A stretch of 34,074 bases of DNA, from positions 1 to 34,074 of the forward strand of contig DHON01000035.1 in assembly GCA_002409965.1 (NCBI GenBank), given 5' to 3'. Under the pieces are notes generated by a model. It saw only the letters and a list, made by a program, of their open reading frames with translations. It was not told the origin of the DNA and ran no database searches. The DNA comes from Firmicutes bacterium UBA5389. Its GTDB lineage: Bacteria; Bacillota; DTU025. The position numbers and the translations under genes are program-made. Shown here in pieces: positions 7,627-15,030 of the stretch (within the stretch, counting starts at the first letter, position 1; every line of letters starts with the position of its first letter).

Positions 7627-8886
7627 TTACTTGGCCGCGGCTACGAGCTCGGGATAGAGCGGAAAGCTGGAAACAAGCTCATCTACCTGTCGCGACACCC
7701 CAGCCAGTGCATCGGGACAACCGATGTTCCTAAGCACACCATCGATAAGCGATGCAATCACGCGCATCTCTGGCTCCTTCATGCCTCGCGTGGTGACCGC
7801 GGGAGTGCCGATTCTCACGCCGCTCGTTATGAAGGGCTTTTCGGGATCGAACGGCACCGTGTTCTTGTTGACGGTGATGCCCACTCGATCGAGAGACTCC
7901 TCCGCGGCCTTGCCCGTTATGCCGGTTCCGCGCAGATCCAGCAGCATTAGATGGTTGTCGGTGCCGCCGGAAACTAGTCTCCATCCACGCTCCACAAGCG
8001 CATCCGCAAGCGCCTTGGCATTCGCGACTATCTGCTTCTGGTAGTCCGCGAACTCAGGCCTTAAGGCCTCGCCAAACGCAACGGCCTTGGCTGCGATGAC
8101 GTGCATGAGCGGCCCGCCCTGGGTGCCCGGGAAGACCGCCGAGTCGATCTTCTTCGCCCACTTCGCAGTGCAGAGTATCATGCCGCCCCGCGGTCCGCGC
8201 AGGGTCTTGTGAGTAGTGGTCGTCACAAAATCCGCGTATGGAACCGGGTCAGGGTGAAGCCCGACCGCAACAAGGCCTGCGACATGGGCCATATCAACCA
8301 TCAGCAGAGCGCCCACGCTCCTGGCGATCTTGCCGATTCTTTCGAAATCGATGATCCTTGGGTAAGCACTAGCCCCCGCCACGATCATCTTGGGCGCGTG
8401 CTCATGGGCGAGCCTCTCCAGCTCATCGTAGTCGATCCGCTGATCATCGGGCCTGACGCCGTAAGAGATGAATTTGAAGTACTTACCAGATAAGTTCAGA
8501 TGCATGCCGTGTGTCAGATGCCCCCCATGCGTCAGGTTCATTCCCAGCACAACATCTCCCGGCGTGAGCGCCGCGAAGTAGACTGCCGTGTTGGCCTGGG
8601 CGCCCGAATGCGGCTGAACATTGACATGATCAGATCCAAACAGCTTCTTCGCGCGCTCGATGGCCAGGTTCTCAGCGACATCCACATATTCGCACCCGCC
8701 GTAGTACCTCTTGCCCGGGTATCCTTCAGCGTACTTGTTGGTCAGAGGCGTACCCAGGGCTTCCAGTACCGCCCTGCTCACGAAATTCTCCGATGCAATC
8801 AGTTCGATTTTCCCGTTCTGCCTGTGGACCTCATCGAAAATCGCGCGAGCCAGTTCTGGGTCCTCTCGCCTGACATGATCAAACAT
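7627..8886 (-). CDS. glyA: Serine hydroxymethyltransferase
   Basis: A 419-residue PLP enzyme that interconverts serine and glycine and feeds one-carbon units to tetrahydrofolate. The IELIASENF start, the KYAEGYPGKRYYGG segment and the TTTTHKTLRGPRGG motif (PLP-binding Lys about residue 227) are all present. The start at 8886 (MFDHVRRED) is chosen over the longer frame because GAGGG lies seven bases upstream and family members start there. It lies 67 bases downstream of pdxS on the same strand, so the PLP synthase and a major PLP consumer are probably co-transcribed. Length is normal. Confidence 0.96.
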   Translation of the reverse strand: MFDHVRREDPELARAIFDEVHRQNGKIELIASENFVSRAVLEALGTPLTNKYAEGYPGKRYYGGCEYVDVAENLAIERAKKLFGSDHVNVQPHSGAQANTAVYFAALTPGDVVLGMNLTHGGHLTHGMHLNLSGKYFKFISYGVRPDDQRIDYDELERLAHEHAPKMIVAGASAYPRIIDFERIGKIARSVGALLMVDMAHVAGLVAVGLHPDPVPYADFVTTTTHKTLRGPRGGMILCTAKWAKKIDSAVFPGTQGGPLMHVIAAKAVAFGEALRPEFADYQKQIVANAKALADALVERGWRLVSGGTDNHLMLLDLRGTGITGKAAEESLDRVGITVNKNTVPFDPEKPFITSGVRIGTPAVTTRGMKEPEMRVIASLIDGVLRNIGCPDALAGVSRQVDELVSSFPLYPELVAAAK

Positions 8887-8953
8887 CGACTCACCCTCGC
8901 CTTCACGTGTTCCGCCCGACAGCATTCCGCGGATCTGCAGGCGGTTGGAGATG

Positions 8954-9850
8954 CTACCAACCCCGGCCCTGTATCTTCTCAGCTTCGCTCATCGAGGAAG
9001 TATCGATTCCCCGCATCGCTTCGCCTAGACCTTTAGATACTCGCGCAAGCACACCGGGGTCCTTGTAGTGCGCAACCGCCTGCACGACCGCGTGTGCCCG
9101 AGCCTGGGGGTTTTCCGACTTGAATATCCCCGAGCCGACGAACACTCCGTCCGCGCCCAACTGCATCATAAGAGCCGCATCGGCCGGCGTGGCTACTCCT
9201 CCCGCTGCGAAGTTCACCACGGGCAGCTTGCCCTCTCGCGCAATCCAAACCACCAGGTCGTAAGGGGCGCCCATCTCCTTGGCGGCAGTCATCAGCTCTT
9301 CCTGAGGCATACTACGAAGTCGCCGAATGTCCTCGTTCACTCGCCTCATATGGCGCACTGCCTCAACTATGTCGCCAGTTCCCGCCTCGCCTTTGGTGCG
9401 CATCATCGCAGCGCCCTCGCCTATGCGGCGCAGCGCCTCGCCAAGATTCCGGCATCCGCACACGAAGGGCGTCTTGAAGCCGTGCTTGTCAATGTGGAAT
9501 TTCTCGTCAGCGGGCGTCAGGACCTCGCTCTCGTCCACGCAATCGACACCCAAAGCCTCCAGCACCTGCGCCTCAACGAAATGCCCGATTCGCGCCTTGG
9601 CCATGACCGGTACGCGCACCGCGTTCTTGATGGCTTCTATGATGACAGGGTCGGCCATTCTGGCGACACCGCCGGTGGCCCTGATGTCGGCCGGAACGCG
9701 CTCGAGGGCCATAACAGCAACGGCGCCCGCGCCTTCAGCGATCCTGGCCTGCTCGGGCGTTGTGACATCCATGATCACTCCGCCCTTGAGCTTGTTCGTG
9801 AAGTCCAACTTGGTCCTGTAGACGCTGCTCTCCGAAGTATGCATACTCAT
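8954..9850 (-). CDS. pdxS: Pyridoxal 5'-phosphate synthase, synthase subunit
   Basis: A 298-residue TIM-barrel enzyme that makes PLP from ribose 5-phosphate, glyceraldehyde 3-phosphate and ammonia. The two catalytic lysines are visible in MAKARIGHF (K85) and MRTKGEAGTG (K153), and the phosphate-binding FVGSGIF stretch is present near the end. PdxS normally works as a 24-subunit complex with the glutaminase PdxT. pdxT usually follows directly, but here the next gene is glyA and no pdxT is in the window. GGGAGG lies ten bases before the ATG. A likely promoter lies at 9888-9916. Confidence 0.97.
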   Translation of the reverse strand: MSMHTSESSVYRTKLDFTNKLKGGVIMDVTTPEQARIAEGAGAVAVMALERVPADIRATGGVARMADPVIIEAIKNAVRVPVMAKARIGHFVEAQVLEALGVDCVDESEVLTPADEKFHIDKHGFKTPFVCGCRNLGEALRRIGEGAAMMRTKGEAGTGDIVEAVRHMRRVNEDIRRLRSMPQEELMTAAKEMGAPYDLVVWIAREGKLPVVNFAAGGVATPADAALMMQLGADGVFVGSGIFKSENPQARAHAVVQAVAHYKDPGVLARVSKGLGEAMRGIDTSSMSEAEKIQGRGW

Positions 9851-9887
9851 AACATAACAACCTCCCAGGCGCCGAAATCCACCACTA

Positions 9888-9916
9888 ATTCTACTACACC
9901 GCCGTCACACACACAA
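9888..9916 (-). promoter_or_regulatory. Probable promoter of pdxS-glyA
   Basis: Minus-strand TTGTGT (9916-9911) and TAGAAT (9893-9888) are 17 bases apart. The -10 is a good match; the -35 keeps only TTG and the final T differs. Confidence 0.5.
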
Positions 9917-9951
9917 CCTCGCCGAAACCTCGTGCCGAAACCTCGCCGAAA
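9917..9951. repeat. Short degenerate tandem repeat
   Basis: Three copies of CCTCG(TG)CCGAAA lie end to end at 9917-9927, 9928-9940 and 9941-9951, just upstream of the pdxS promoter. No coding frame or known motif explains them. Confidence 0.55.
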
Positions 9952-9996
9952 ACGCGCCCAACGCGCCCGAGCACGCTCGCACCTCCACACACAAGC

Positions 9997-10032
9997 CAAT
10001 GGACTCCTCTACACGTGGTGAGGAGCCCATTG
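9997..10032. terminator. Hairpin after the ferredoxin gene
   Basis: CAATGG.CTCCT pairs with AGGAG.CCATTG with one mismatch, giving an 11-pair stem. It lies 26 bases past the ferredoxin stop. No clear T-run follows on the minus strand, so its role as a terminator is uncertain. Confidence 0.4.
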
Positions 10033-10057
10033 CTGGCAAAGCACGGTAATACGGTTG

Positions 10058-10228
10058 TCACTCCTCGGGGTTAGGCGCTCCCACAGGACACACTTCGTTA
10101 CAGCTGCCACAGTCAATGCACTTGTCGGGATCGATAACGTAGATGTCGCCCTCACTGATGGCATCAGTGGGGCACTCCGGCATGCAGGCCCCGCAAGCAA
10201 TGCACTCATCGTTGATCTTGTACGCCAC
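10058..10228 (-). CDS. Small 2[4Fe-4S] ferredoxin
   Basis: A 56-residue clostridial-type ferredoxin. Two clusters are bound by Cys 9, 12, 15 with 47, and 37, 40, 43 with 19 (CxxCxxCxxxCP twice). The start is GTG at 10228, with GGAGGG six bases upstream. It is a low-potential electron carrier and a likely electron acceptor for the pyruvate:ferredoxin oxidoreductase encoded 3 kb away. A TATTAT -10-like hexamer at 10255-10250 precedes it, but no -35 is evident. No defect is seen and the length is typical. Confidence 0.93.
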   Translation of the reverse strand: MAYKINDECIACGACMPECPTDAISEGDIYVIDPDKCIDCGSCNEVCPVGAPNPEE

Positions 10229-10294
10229 TTAAGGCCCTCCTTCCGAGGTATAATACCTGTCCTATTCTACACGATGAGGGAAAGCTGCACAATG

Positions 10295-10326
10295 GTTTTT
10301 TGCAGCCTGTGTTTTTTGCAGCCTGT
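10295..10326. repeat. Perfect 16-bp tandem duplication
   Basis: GTTTTTTGCAGCCTGT occurs twice in direct succession (10295-10310 and 10311-10326) in the spacer between the ferredoxin gene and the tRNA. It looks like a recent slippage event. Confidence 0.7.
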
Positions 10327-10364
10327 GCTGTGTTTTCCGGACTGATCCAACGTAAGCTGGACAT

Positions 10365-10396
10365 GAAAAGCCCGGCGAAAGCAACGCCTCCGCCGG
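10365..10396 (-). terminator. Terminator after tRNA-Ala
   Basis: On the minus strand CCGGCG (10396-10391) pairs with CGCCGG (10377-10372) and is followed by GCTTTTC. It lies 23 bases past the tRNA 3' end. Confidence 0.6.
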
Positions 10397-10418
10397 AACA
10401 AGTAGAGTATTGACCAAT

Positions 10419-10494
10419 TGGTGGACCCGACGCGGATCGAACGCGCGACCTCTAGAGTGCGATTCTAGCGCTCTCCCAGCTGAGCTACGGGCCC
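10419..10494 (-). tRNA. tRNA-Ala, anticodon CGC
   Basis: A 76-base cloverleaf on the minus strand with CCA encoded. The acceptor stem GGGCCCG pairs with CGGGTCC and contains the G3-U70 wobble that identifies alanine tRNA. The D arm is GCTC/GAGC. The anticodon stem is CTAGA/TCTAG with loop ATCGCAC, giving anticodon CGC (codon GCG). The T arm is GCGCG TTCGATC CGCGT. All stems pair. Confidence 0.97.
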
Positions 10495-10514
10495 TTGAGG
10501 TTTTGACAATAGTC

Positions 10515-10543
10515 ATGTTACCATACCGAACATGGCACGTCAA
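10515..10543 (-). promoter_or_regulatory. Promoter of tRNA-Ala, overlapping the nagB stop
   Basis: Minus-strand TTGACG (10543-10538) and TAACAT (10520-10515) are 17 bases apart. The -35 overlaps the nagB stop codon. The predicted start is about 14 bases before the mature tRNA. Confidence 0.6.
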
Positions 10544-11277
10544 CTGAGTTCGAGCAATCGGGCCGCGGGCCTATCAAGAAAGACTGTCACGTCCGGGTGG
10601 CGTTGCAGAAGCGATGCCGGGATATCGCAGGTCACCGGGCCCTGGACAGCCTGCCGGATTATGCCGGCCTTGGCGTCCCCGTTAGCCAACAGGATAATCT
10701 CGCGCGCATCCATTATCGTGCCTATCCCCATTGACAGGGCGAACGCCGGCAATTCCTCCGCCGCGGTCTTGGCACGGTTGACCTGAACAGTCTGATCTGC
10801 TAACCGCACAACGCGCGTGCGGGAGTTGGGGGCAGACCCGGGTTCATTGAACCCGATGTGGCCATTCATCCCGATGCCCAGCACTTGCAGGTCGATTCCG
10901 CCCGCCGCCCGGATCATCTCCTCATATCTGATGCACTCGGCTTCCGGATCGCGAGTCGCCCCGCGCGGCACATGGGTTTGCGCGCGGTCCAGGTTGACGT
11001 GGGCGAACAGATGCTCCCACATGAACCGCTGGTAGCTTCGGGGATCATCGTCATCCAAGCCGCAATACTCGTCAAGGTTGAACGTGGTGACCCCGGAGAA
11101 ATCAAGTCCTTCCCGCCGATGCAGTTCGGCCAGTTCAGCGTACATCCCGAGCGGGGTCGATCCGGTGGCCAAGCCCAACACGATGTCGGGCCGGGCGTCC
11201 ACGCAGGACGCGATGTGCCTGGCTGCAGCGGCGCTCATCTGTGCATAGTCATTGTAGACGAGTATGCGCACACTCAT
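10540..11277 (-). CDS. nagB: Glucosamine-6-phosphate deaminase
   Basis: A 245-residue cytoplasmic enzyme that converts glucosamine 6-phosphate to fructose 6-phosphate and ammonia in amino-sugar breakdown. The ATGSTPLGMY substrate-phosphate loop, FNLDEYCGL (catalytic D69) and GMNGHIGFNEPG (H140 and E145) are intact. It starts seven bases after the lysS stop, so it is probably the last gene of greA-lysS-nagB. No other amino-sugar genes are nearby, so the link to this operon is not functional in an obvious way. Confidence 0.96.
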   Translation of the reverse strand: MSVRILVYNDYAQMSAAAARHIASCVDARPDIVLGLATGSTPLGMYAELAELHRREGLDFSGVTTFNLDEYCGLDDDDPRSYQRFMWEHLFAHVNLDRAQTHVPRGATRDPEAECIRYEEMIRAAGGIDLQVLGIGMNGHIGFNEPGSAPNSRTRVVRLADQTVQVNRAKTAAEELPAFALSMGIGTIMDAREIILLANGDAKAGIIRQAVQGPVTCDIPASLLQRHPDVTVFLDRPAARLLELS

Positions 11278-11284
11278 CGCCTCG

Positions 11285-12769
11285 CTATTCCTTCGGACGC
11301 ATCAGAGGGAAAAGAATGACGTCCCTTATGGAAGCCGAGTCAGTCAGTAGCATAATGAGCCTGTCCACTCCCAGGCCCATTCCTCCTGTGGGCGGCAGGC
11401 CGTATTCCAGGGCCGTGATGAAGTCGTCATCCATCATGTGCGCCTCGTCGTCTCCCCGCTCCCTCTGTGCCACCTGGGCCAGGAAGCGTTCGCGCTGATC
11501 AATCGGGTCGTTCAGCTCCGAAAACGCGTTGGCCAGTTCTCGACCGGCACACACCGCCTCAAATCTGTAGGTCAACTCGGGGTTGTCCGACCTCTTCTTA
11601 GCCAGGGGCGACACTTCTATAGGGTAATCCATGATGAAAGTAGGCTGGATCAAGCCCGCCTCGACCTTCTCCTCATAAGCCTCGCTCAAACACGCGCCGC
11701 GAGTAGCGTCCGCCGGCATATCCAGTCCCATCTCACTGCAGGCCGCCTGGGCTTCATCGTCGCTAATGCTGATGAAGTCCACTCCTGTGCGCTGCTTGAC
11801 TGCCTCCGCCATCGTCACCCGAGGCCACGGCGGAGTGAGGTCGATCTCGCTGCCCTGGTATGTGATGCGCGTGGTTCCCAGGGCAGCTTGCGATGCATAC
11901 GCCACCAGATTCTCAGTCAGCTCCATCATGTCGTGGTAGTCGGCATAGGCCTGGTACAGCTCAACCGAAGTGAACTCAGGGTTATGCCTTGTGGAGATGC
12001 CCTCGTTTCGGAAGATGCGGCCTATCTCGTACACGCGCTCCAACCCTCCCACTATCAGACGCTTCAGATGAAGCTCGGTGGCTATGCGAAGGTAGAGATC
12101 CATGTCGAGCGCGTTATGGTGCGTGATGAACGGCCGAGCAGTGGCGCCTCCGGCGATTGCGTGCATAGACGGCGTCTCGACCTCAAGGAATCCCCGCGAA
12201 TCCAGGAAAGTGCGGATAGCGGAGACGATGCGCGTCCTCGATATGAAGGTGCCGCGCACTTCGGGGTTGACTATCAGGTCGACATATCGCTGCCTGTAAC
12301 GAATATCGACGTCCTTGAGGCCGTGCCACTTCTCAGGGAGAGACCGAAGCGCCTTGGACAGCATTCTGAACGAAGAGAGGGCGATTGATATCTCGCCTCG
12401 TCTGGTTCGGAAGACCTCGCCTTCGACTCCGACGATGTCGCCGATATCGACCTGCCCCAGCATCTCATAGTGCTCCTCCCCGAGCACGTCGCGCTTGGCA
12501 TAGACCTGGATACGCCCTGCCAAATCGGCCAGATCAAAGAATGAAGCCTTACCATGGCCCCTGAAGGCCATGACCCTTCCAGCAATCGACACCTGCTGGC
12601 CCTCGAGATCCCGAAACCCTTCGATGATATCGGCAGACGAATGGGTCGCGACGAACCTGGAGCCGAACGGGTCCACCCCGCGCGACCGCCAGTAGTCAAG
12701 CTTCGCTCGACGCTGGTCCGTCTCATCTACGAAAGTGGCGACGTCGACCGTTTCTCCAAGTTCGTCCAT
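11285..12769 (-). CDS. lysS: Lysyl-tRNA synthetase, class II
   Basis: A 494-residue class II synthetase that charges tRNA-Lys. An N-terminal OB-fold anticodon-binding domain (about 55-170) precedes the catalytic domain, with motif 2 at the FRNEGISTRHNPEF segment and motif 3 at GMGLGVDRLIMLL. The start at 12769 (MDELGETVD) has AAGGTGAG eight bases upstream, and this site overlaps the greA stop codon, implying coupling. A GTG three codons earlier is less likely. greA-lysS pairing is common in Bacillota and actinobacteria. No defect is seen. Confidence 0.96.
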   Translation of the reverse strand: MDELGETVDVATFVDETDQRRAKLDYWRSRGVDPFGSRFVATHSSADIIEGFRDLEGQQVSIAGRVMAFRGHGKASFFDLADLAGRIQVYAKRDVLGEEHYEMLGQVDIGDIVGVEGEVFRTRRGEISIALSSFRMLSKALRSLPEKWHGLKDVDIRYRQRYVDLIVNPEVRGTFISRTRIVSAIRTFLDSRGFLEVETPSMHAIAGGATARPFITHHNALDMDLYLRIATELHLKRLIVGGLERVYEIGRIFRNEGISTRHNPEFTSVELYQAYADYHDMMELTENLVAYASQAALGTTRITYQGSEIDLTPPWPRVTMAEAVKQRTGVDFISISDDEAQAACSEMGLDMPADATRGACLSEAYEEKVEAGLIQPTFIMDYPIEVSPLAKKRSDNPELTYRFEAVCAGRELANAFSELNDPIDQRERFLAQVAQRERGDDEAHMMDDDFITALEYGLPPTGGMGLGVDRLIMLLTDSASIRDVILFPLMRPKE

Positions 12770-12778
12770 AATCAACAC

Positions 12779-13258
12779 TCACCTTGCAATTTGTAATACC
12801 TGGTACTTTATGGTGCCTGCCGGAACAAGCACTTCGACAACGCTCCCCACCGCTTTGCCCAGCACTGCACGGCCGACCGGGGACTCGTTGGATATCCGTT
12901 GTTTGCTGGGGTTAGCCTCGGCGGAACCTACGATCGTATACTCCCCGACATCACCGTGGTTCAGGTCCTTCAAGACGATGCGAGACCCAACAGCCACTTC
13001 GTCATGGTCGCCATCGGGTCCTTCAATGATCCTGGCGTTTCTGAGCATCTTCTCCAACGTTGCAATGCGGCCCTCCGCGAATGCCTGCTCGTTCTTGGCG
13101 TCTTCATACTCGGAGTTGTCGGTGATGTCGCCAAACTCTATGGCCTGTTTGATCCGGTCTGCAACCTCGCGGCGCTTGATCGTCCGGAGGTATTCGAGTT
13201 CCTTCTCAAGGTTCCTCAGCCCTTCAGGAGTCAGGATAACTTCCTTGTCAGGCATCAC
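12779..13258 (-). CDS. greA: Transcription elongation factor GreA
   Basis: A 159-residue factor that enters the RNA polymerase secondary channel and stimulates cleavage of backtracked RNA. The N-terminal coiled coil carries the acidic tip in FGDITDNSEYEDAKNEQ; the C-terminal FKBP-like domain follows (SPVGRAVLGKAVG). A GTG at 13258 is chosen because GGAGG lies eight bases upstream; the ATG one codon later is an alternative, and a longer frame to 13282 is unlikely. It is first in greA-lysS-nagB, with its own promoter and a leader that may contain an attenuator. Confidence 0.95.
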   Translation of the reverse strand: MMPDKEVILTPEGLRNLEKELEYLRTIKRREVADRIKQAIEFGDITDNSEYEDAKNEQAFAEGRIATLEKMLRNARIIEGPDGDHDEVAVGSRIVLKDLNHGDVGEYTIVGSAEANPSKQRISNESPVGRAVLGKAVGSVVEVLVPAGTIKYQVLQIAR

Positions 13259-13373
13259 AGTCCGTTCCTCCTCGAACGTCATCTCCGGGCACGCCGCCCG
13301 GGAGCGTTACCCATTGTATTCGCGCTCGCGCGCTTGGATTCAAGCCGGTGGACCCTGCGTACCACGCAAAAGG

Positions 13374-13396
13374 AAAAAAAGATGGCGCACCCGCCA
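13374..13396 (-). terminator. Candidate terminator or attenuator in the greA leader
   Basis: Minus-strand TGGCG (13396-13392) pairs with CGCCA (13387-13383) across a four-base loop. It is followed by TC and seven T residues (13380-13374). The stem is short, but the T-run is the best in this part of the window. It lies about eight bases after the predicted greA start of transcription, so it may also end transcripts from the upstream genes. Confidence 0.5.
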
Positions 13397-13410
13397 CAAG
13401 TCACGCCAAT

Positions 13411-13439
13411 ATTATGGCAAGCTGCCCCCGGGTTGTCAA
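13411..13439 (-). promoter_or_regulatory. Promoter of greA-lysS-nagB
   Basis: Minus-strand TTGACA (13439-13434) and CATAAT (13416-13411) are 17 bases apart, near-consensus for the housekeeping sigma factor. The -35 lies in the loop of a ten-base GC hairpin (GCCCCCGGGT/ACCCGGGGGC, 13424-13452), an unusual overlap. Confidence 0.8.
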
Positions 13440-13508
13440 GCCACCCGGGGGCGCAGAAATCTCTCCGCGGAGCAACGCGACTAAGCCAGAGCGCCCAAGG
13501 CTCCACGC

Positions 13509-14435
13509 TTACGCCTGGGGCTGCGTGTACCTAACTATCCGCGGCTTGATCTCCAGCCGGTCCAATTGGTCGAAATAGTCTTTCTCCGTAATGTCGTCAA
13601 CCGGCTTGTTGATGAAGGTAACCAGGATGGCCTCGAGCACATTCGTGCCGAATGAGCGCCCGTTGATCTCGGGAGTCGTGGTGACCAGCGCGCTCGCTCC
13701 GCGTTGCCCCAGTTCTTCCACATCCTTCGAGGTAACGGTGTTGGTGATTACGATCTTGCCGTCAATTCTGCCGGGCAGGTACTTGCGGATGAAGTGGAAG
13801 TCGCCCGCGATAACGTCCGCCTCGTCATAGAACCTGGCATACTTGGTCGATGCCTTCGCATCCTGGACCGTCTGTCCCGTGCCTGTAGGATACAGCCACT
13901 CGAACGGAATCCGGGTCGCTATCGGCATGACGATGGGAGCTAGGCGGTATATCCACTTCAACGAATGAAGCGGGATGGGTATCCCTAGGGCATACATGAT
14001 GTCGCCGTAGGTGACGCGGCAGCCGAGTTCCTCAAAGGCCACTCCCATGCCGATTCTGTCGATGGCGCACACAACGAGCACACGCTTGCCTGCAATGGGC
14101 AACTTCTCCACCTCAGCCGCATGCTTGACCACTCTGTACTCCAGTGTGCTCTTGAGCCCTGTGCCGTCCACAAGCGGAGTCTTCCGCGCCGCGTCGGCGA
14201 TCTTCTTGGCGTCCTTGAACACGTATTTCTTGCCGACGGCCGCCATGTACAAGTCTATTCCGCCCATTCCGAACGCGTCGACCTCTCCGTCCATCTTGCG
14301 TATGAGGTCAATGGCCTTCTCTATATCGCCGTCTGTTCCGATCCGCTCAACCAGGTAGTCCTCACCCAGCATGTTGACGTGGGCCGAATGGTTACGATCG
14401 GACGAGCCAATGCTCACGCTCACGATACGCTTCAC
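13509..14435 (-). CDS. Conserved protein, often annotated 'quinate 5-dehydrogenase'
   Basis: A 308-residue soluble protein. It resembles a conserved family in anaerobic Bacillota that databases often name quinate 5-dehydrogenase, starting with a VSVSIGSSDRNH-like segment and containing DAFGMGGIDLY and PLVDGTGLKSTLE. A central GKRVLVVCAIDRIGMG stretch could be the start of a nucleotide-binding fold, but I see no classic GxGxxG and no shikimate-pathway context. The enzymatic name should therefore be treated with caution. The GTG start overlaps the regulator stop by four bases (GTGA), so the two are translationally coupled and probably act together. Confidence 0.6.
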   Translation of the reverse strand: MKRIVSVSIGSSDRNHSAHVNMLGEDYLVERIGTDGDIEKAIDLIRKMDGEVDAFGMGGIDLYMAAVGKKYVFKDAKKIADAARKTPLVDGTGLKSTLEYRVVKHAAEVEKLPIAGKRVLVVCAIDRIGMGVAFEELGCRVTYGDIMYALGIPIPLHSLKWIYRLAPIVMPIATRIPFEWLYPTGTGQTVQDAKASTKYARFYDEADVIAGDFHFIRKYLPGRIDGKIVITNTVTSKDVEELGQRGASALVTTTPEINGRSFGTNVLEAILVTFINKPVDDITEKDYFDQLDRLEIKPRIVRYTQPQA

Positions 14436-14971
14436 TGCTTGTCAGCGCCTCCTCGCACGGCCTCTATGACGGCCGCGATCTCCTCGGGGTCAACGTGGAC
14501 ATCCTCATGAATGGGCGAGTGCCCAATTACCACGCTTGTGACCCTATCGCCCAGGATAGCCTCGATAAGACGCACTCGGAAGTCCGAGCCCAGAAAGATG
14601 ACCTGGTCATACTGCTGGAAGCCGGATATCTCCCGCACCACATCGTTTAGGAGTTCGATTCCTGACCGGTCTTCAACGTAAGCCCAACGTTCCTCGTTGC
14701 TCATCAGCCACGTGTAGTCAACGCCTGCACGATGAGCAACCGCATCAACGTCCGCCTTGTTGCCGACTGGAAACCCAATCAGGGCGACCCGCTTCCCCTT
14801 GCGCACCTCGCCAAGGTTCTCGATGCGCGAGACAAAGGATCTGTCGATGCCCACCGCGGCAGCCGCCTCTGCCTGCGAGGCTCCATTCTGCCTCAGCTCG
14901 AACAGCTTGTCGAGGACACGTTCGATCTTTTCGCGGTCGATGACCTTCTCTCCCACGCGGATCAGAACCAT
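14432..14971 (-). CDS. Helix-turn-helix regulator coupled to the downstream protein
   Basis: A 179-residue protein. Residues about 10-50 form a Cro/C1-like helix-turn-helix (GASQAEAAAAVGIDRSFVSRIENLG). The rest, starting GKRVALIGFPVGNK, is an alpha/beta domain without a familiar ligand signature. A later VTSVVIGHSPIHEDVHVD stretch is striking for its histidines and acidic residues. The start at 14971 (MVLIRVGEK) has AAGGTGG five bases upstream. A longer frame beginning at 15031 overlaps the dus stop as TGATG and is possible. It overlaps the next gene by four bases. A DNA-binding role is inferred from the motif only. Confidence 0.65.
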   Translation of the reverse strand: MVLIRVGEKVIDREKIERVLDKLFELRQNGASQAEAAAAVGIDRSFVSRIENLGEVRKGKRVALIGFPVGNKADVDAVAHRAGVDYTWLMSNEERWAYVEDRSGIELLNDVVREISGFQQYDQVIFLGSDFRVRLIEAILGDRVTSVVIGHSPIHEDVHVDPEEIAAVIEAVRGGADKQ

Positions 14972-15030
14972 CGAGGCCACCTTCCCCTTTCGGTGATGTT
15001 CACAGAACTGTGCACACCCTGATTCTAGCA

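Noticed and set aside
9917..9951. Short tandem repeats as a CRISPR array
   Set aside because: Units of 11-13 bases with no spacers; not CRISPR.
9068..10021. 317-codon plus-strand frame opposite pdxS
   Set aside because: It is a high-GC antisense shadow of PdxS, whose catalytic motifs are intact.
11438..12388. 316-codon plus-strand frame opposite lysS
   Set aside because: Antisense to the conserved LysRS catalytic core; no motifs of its own.
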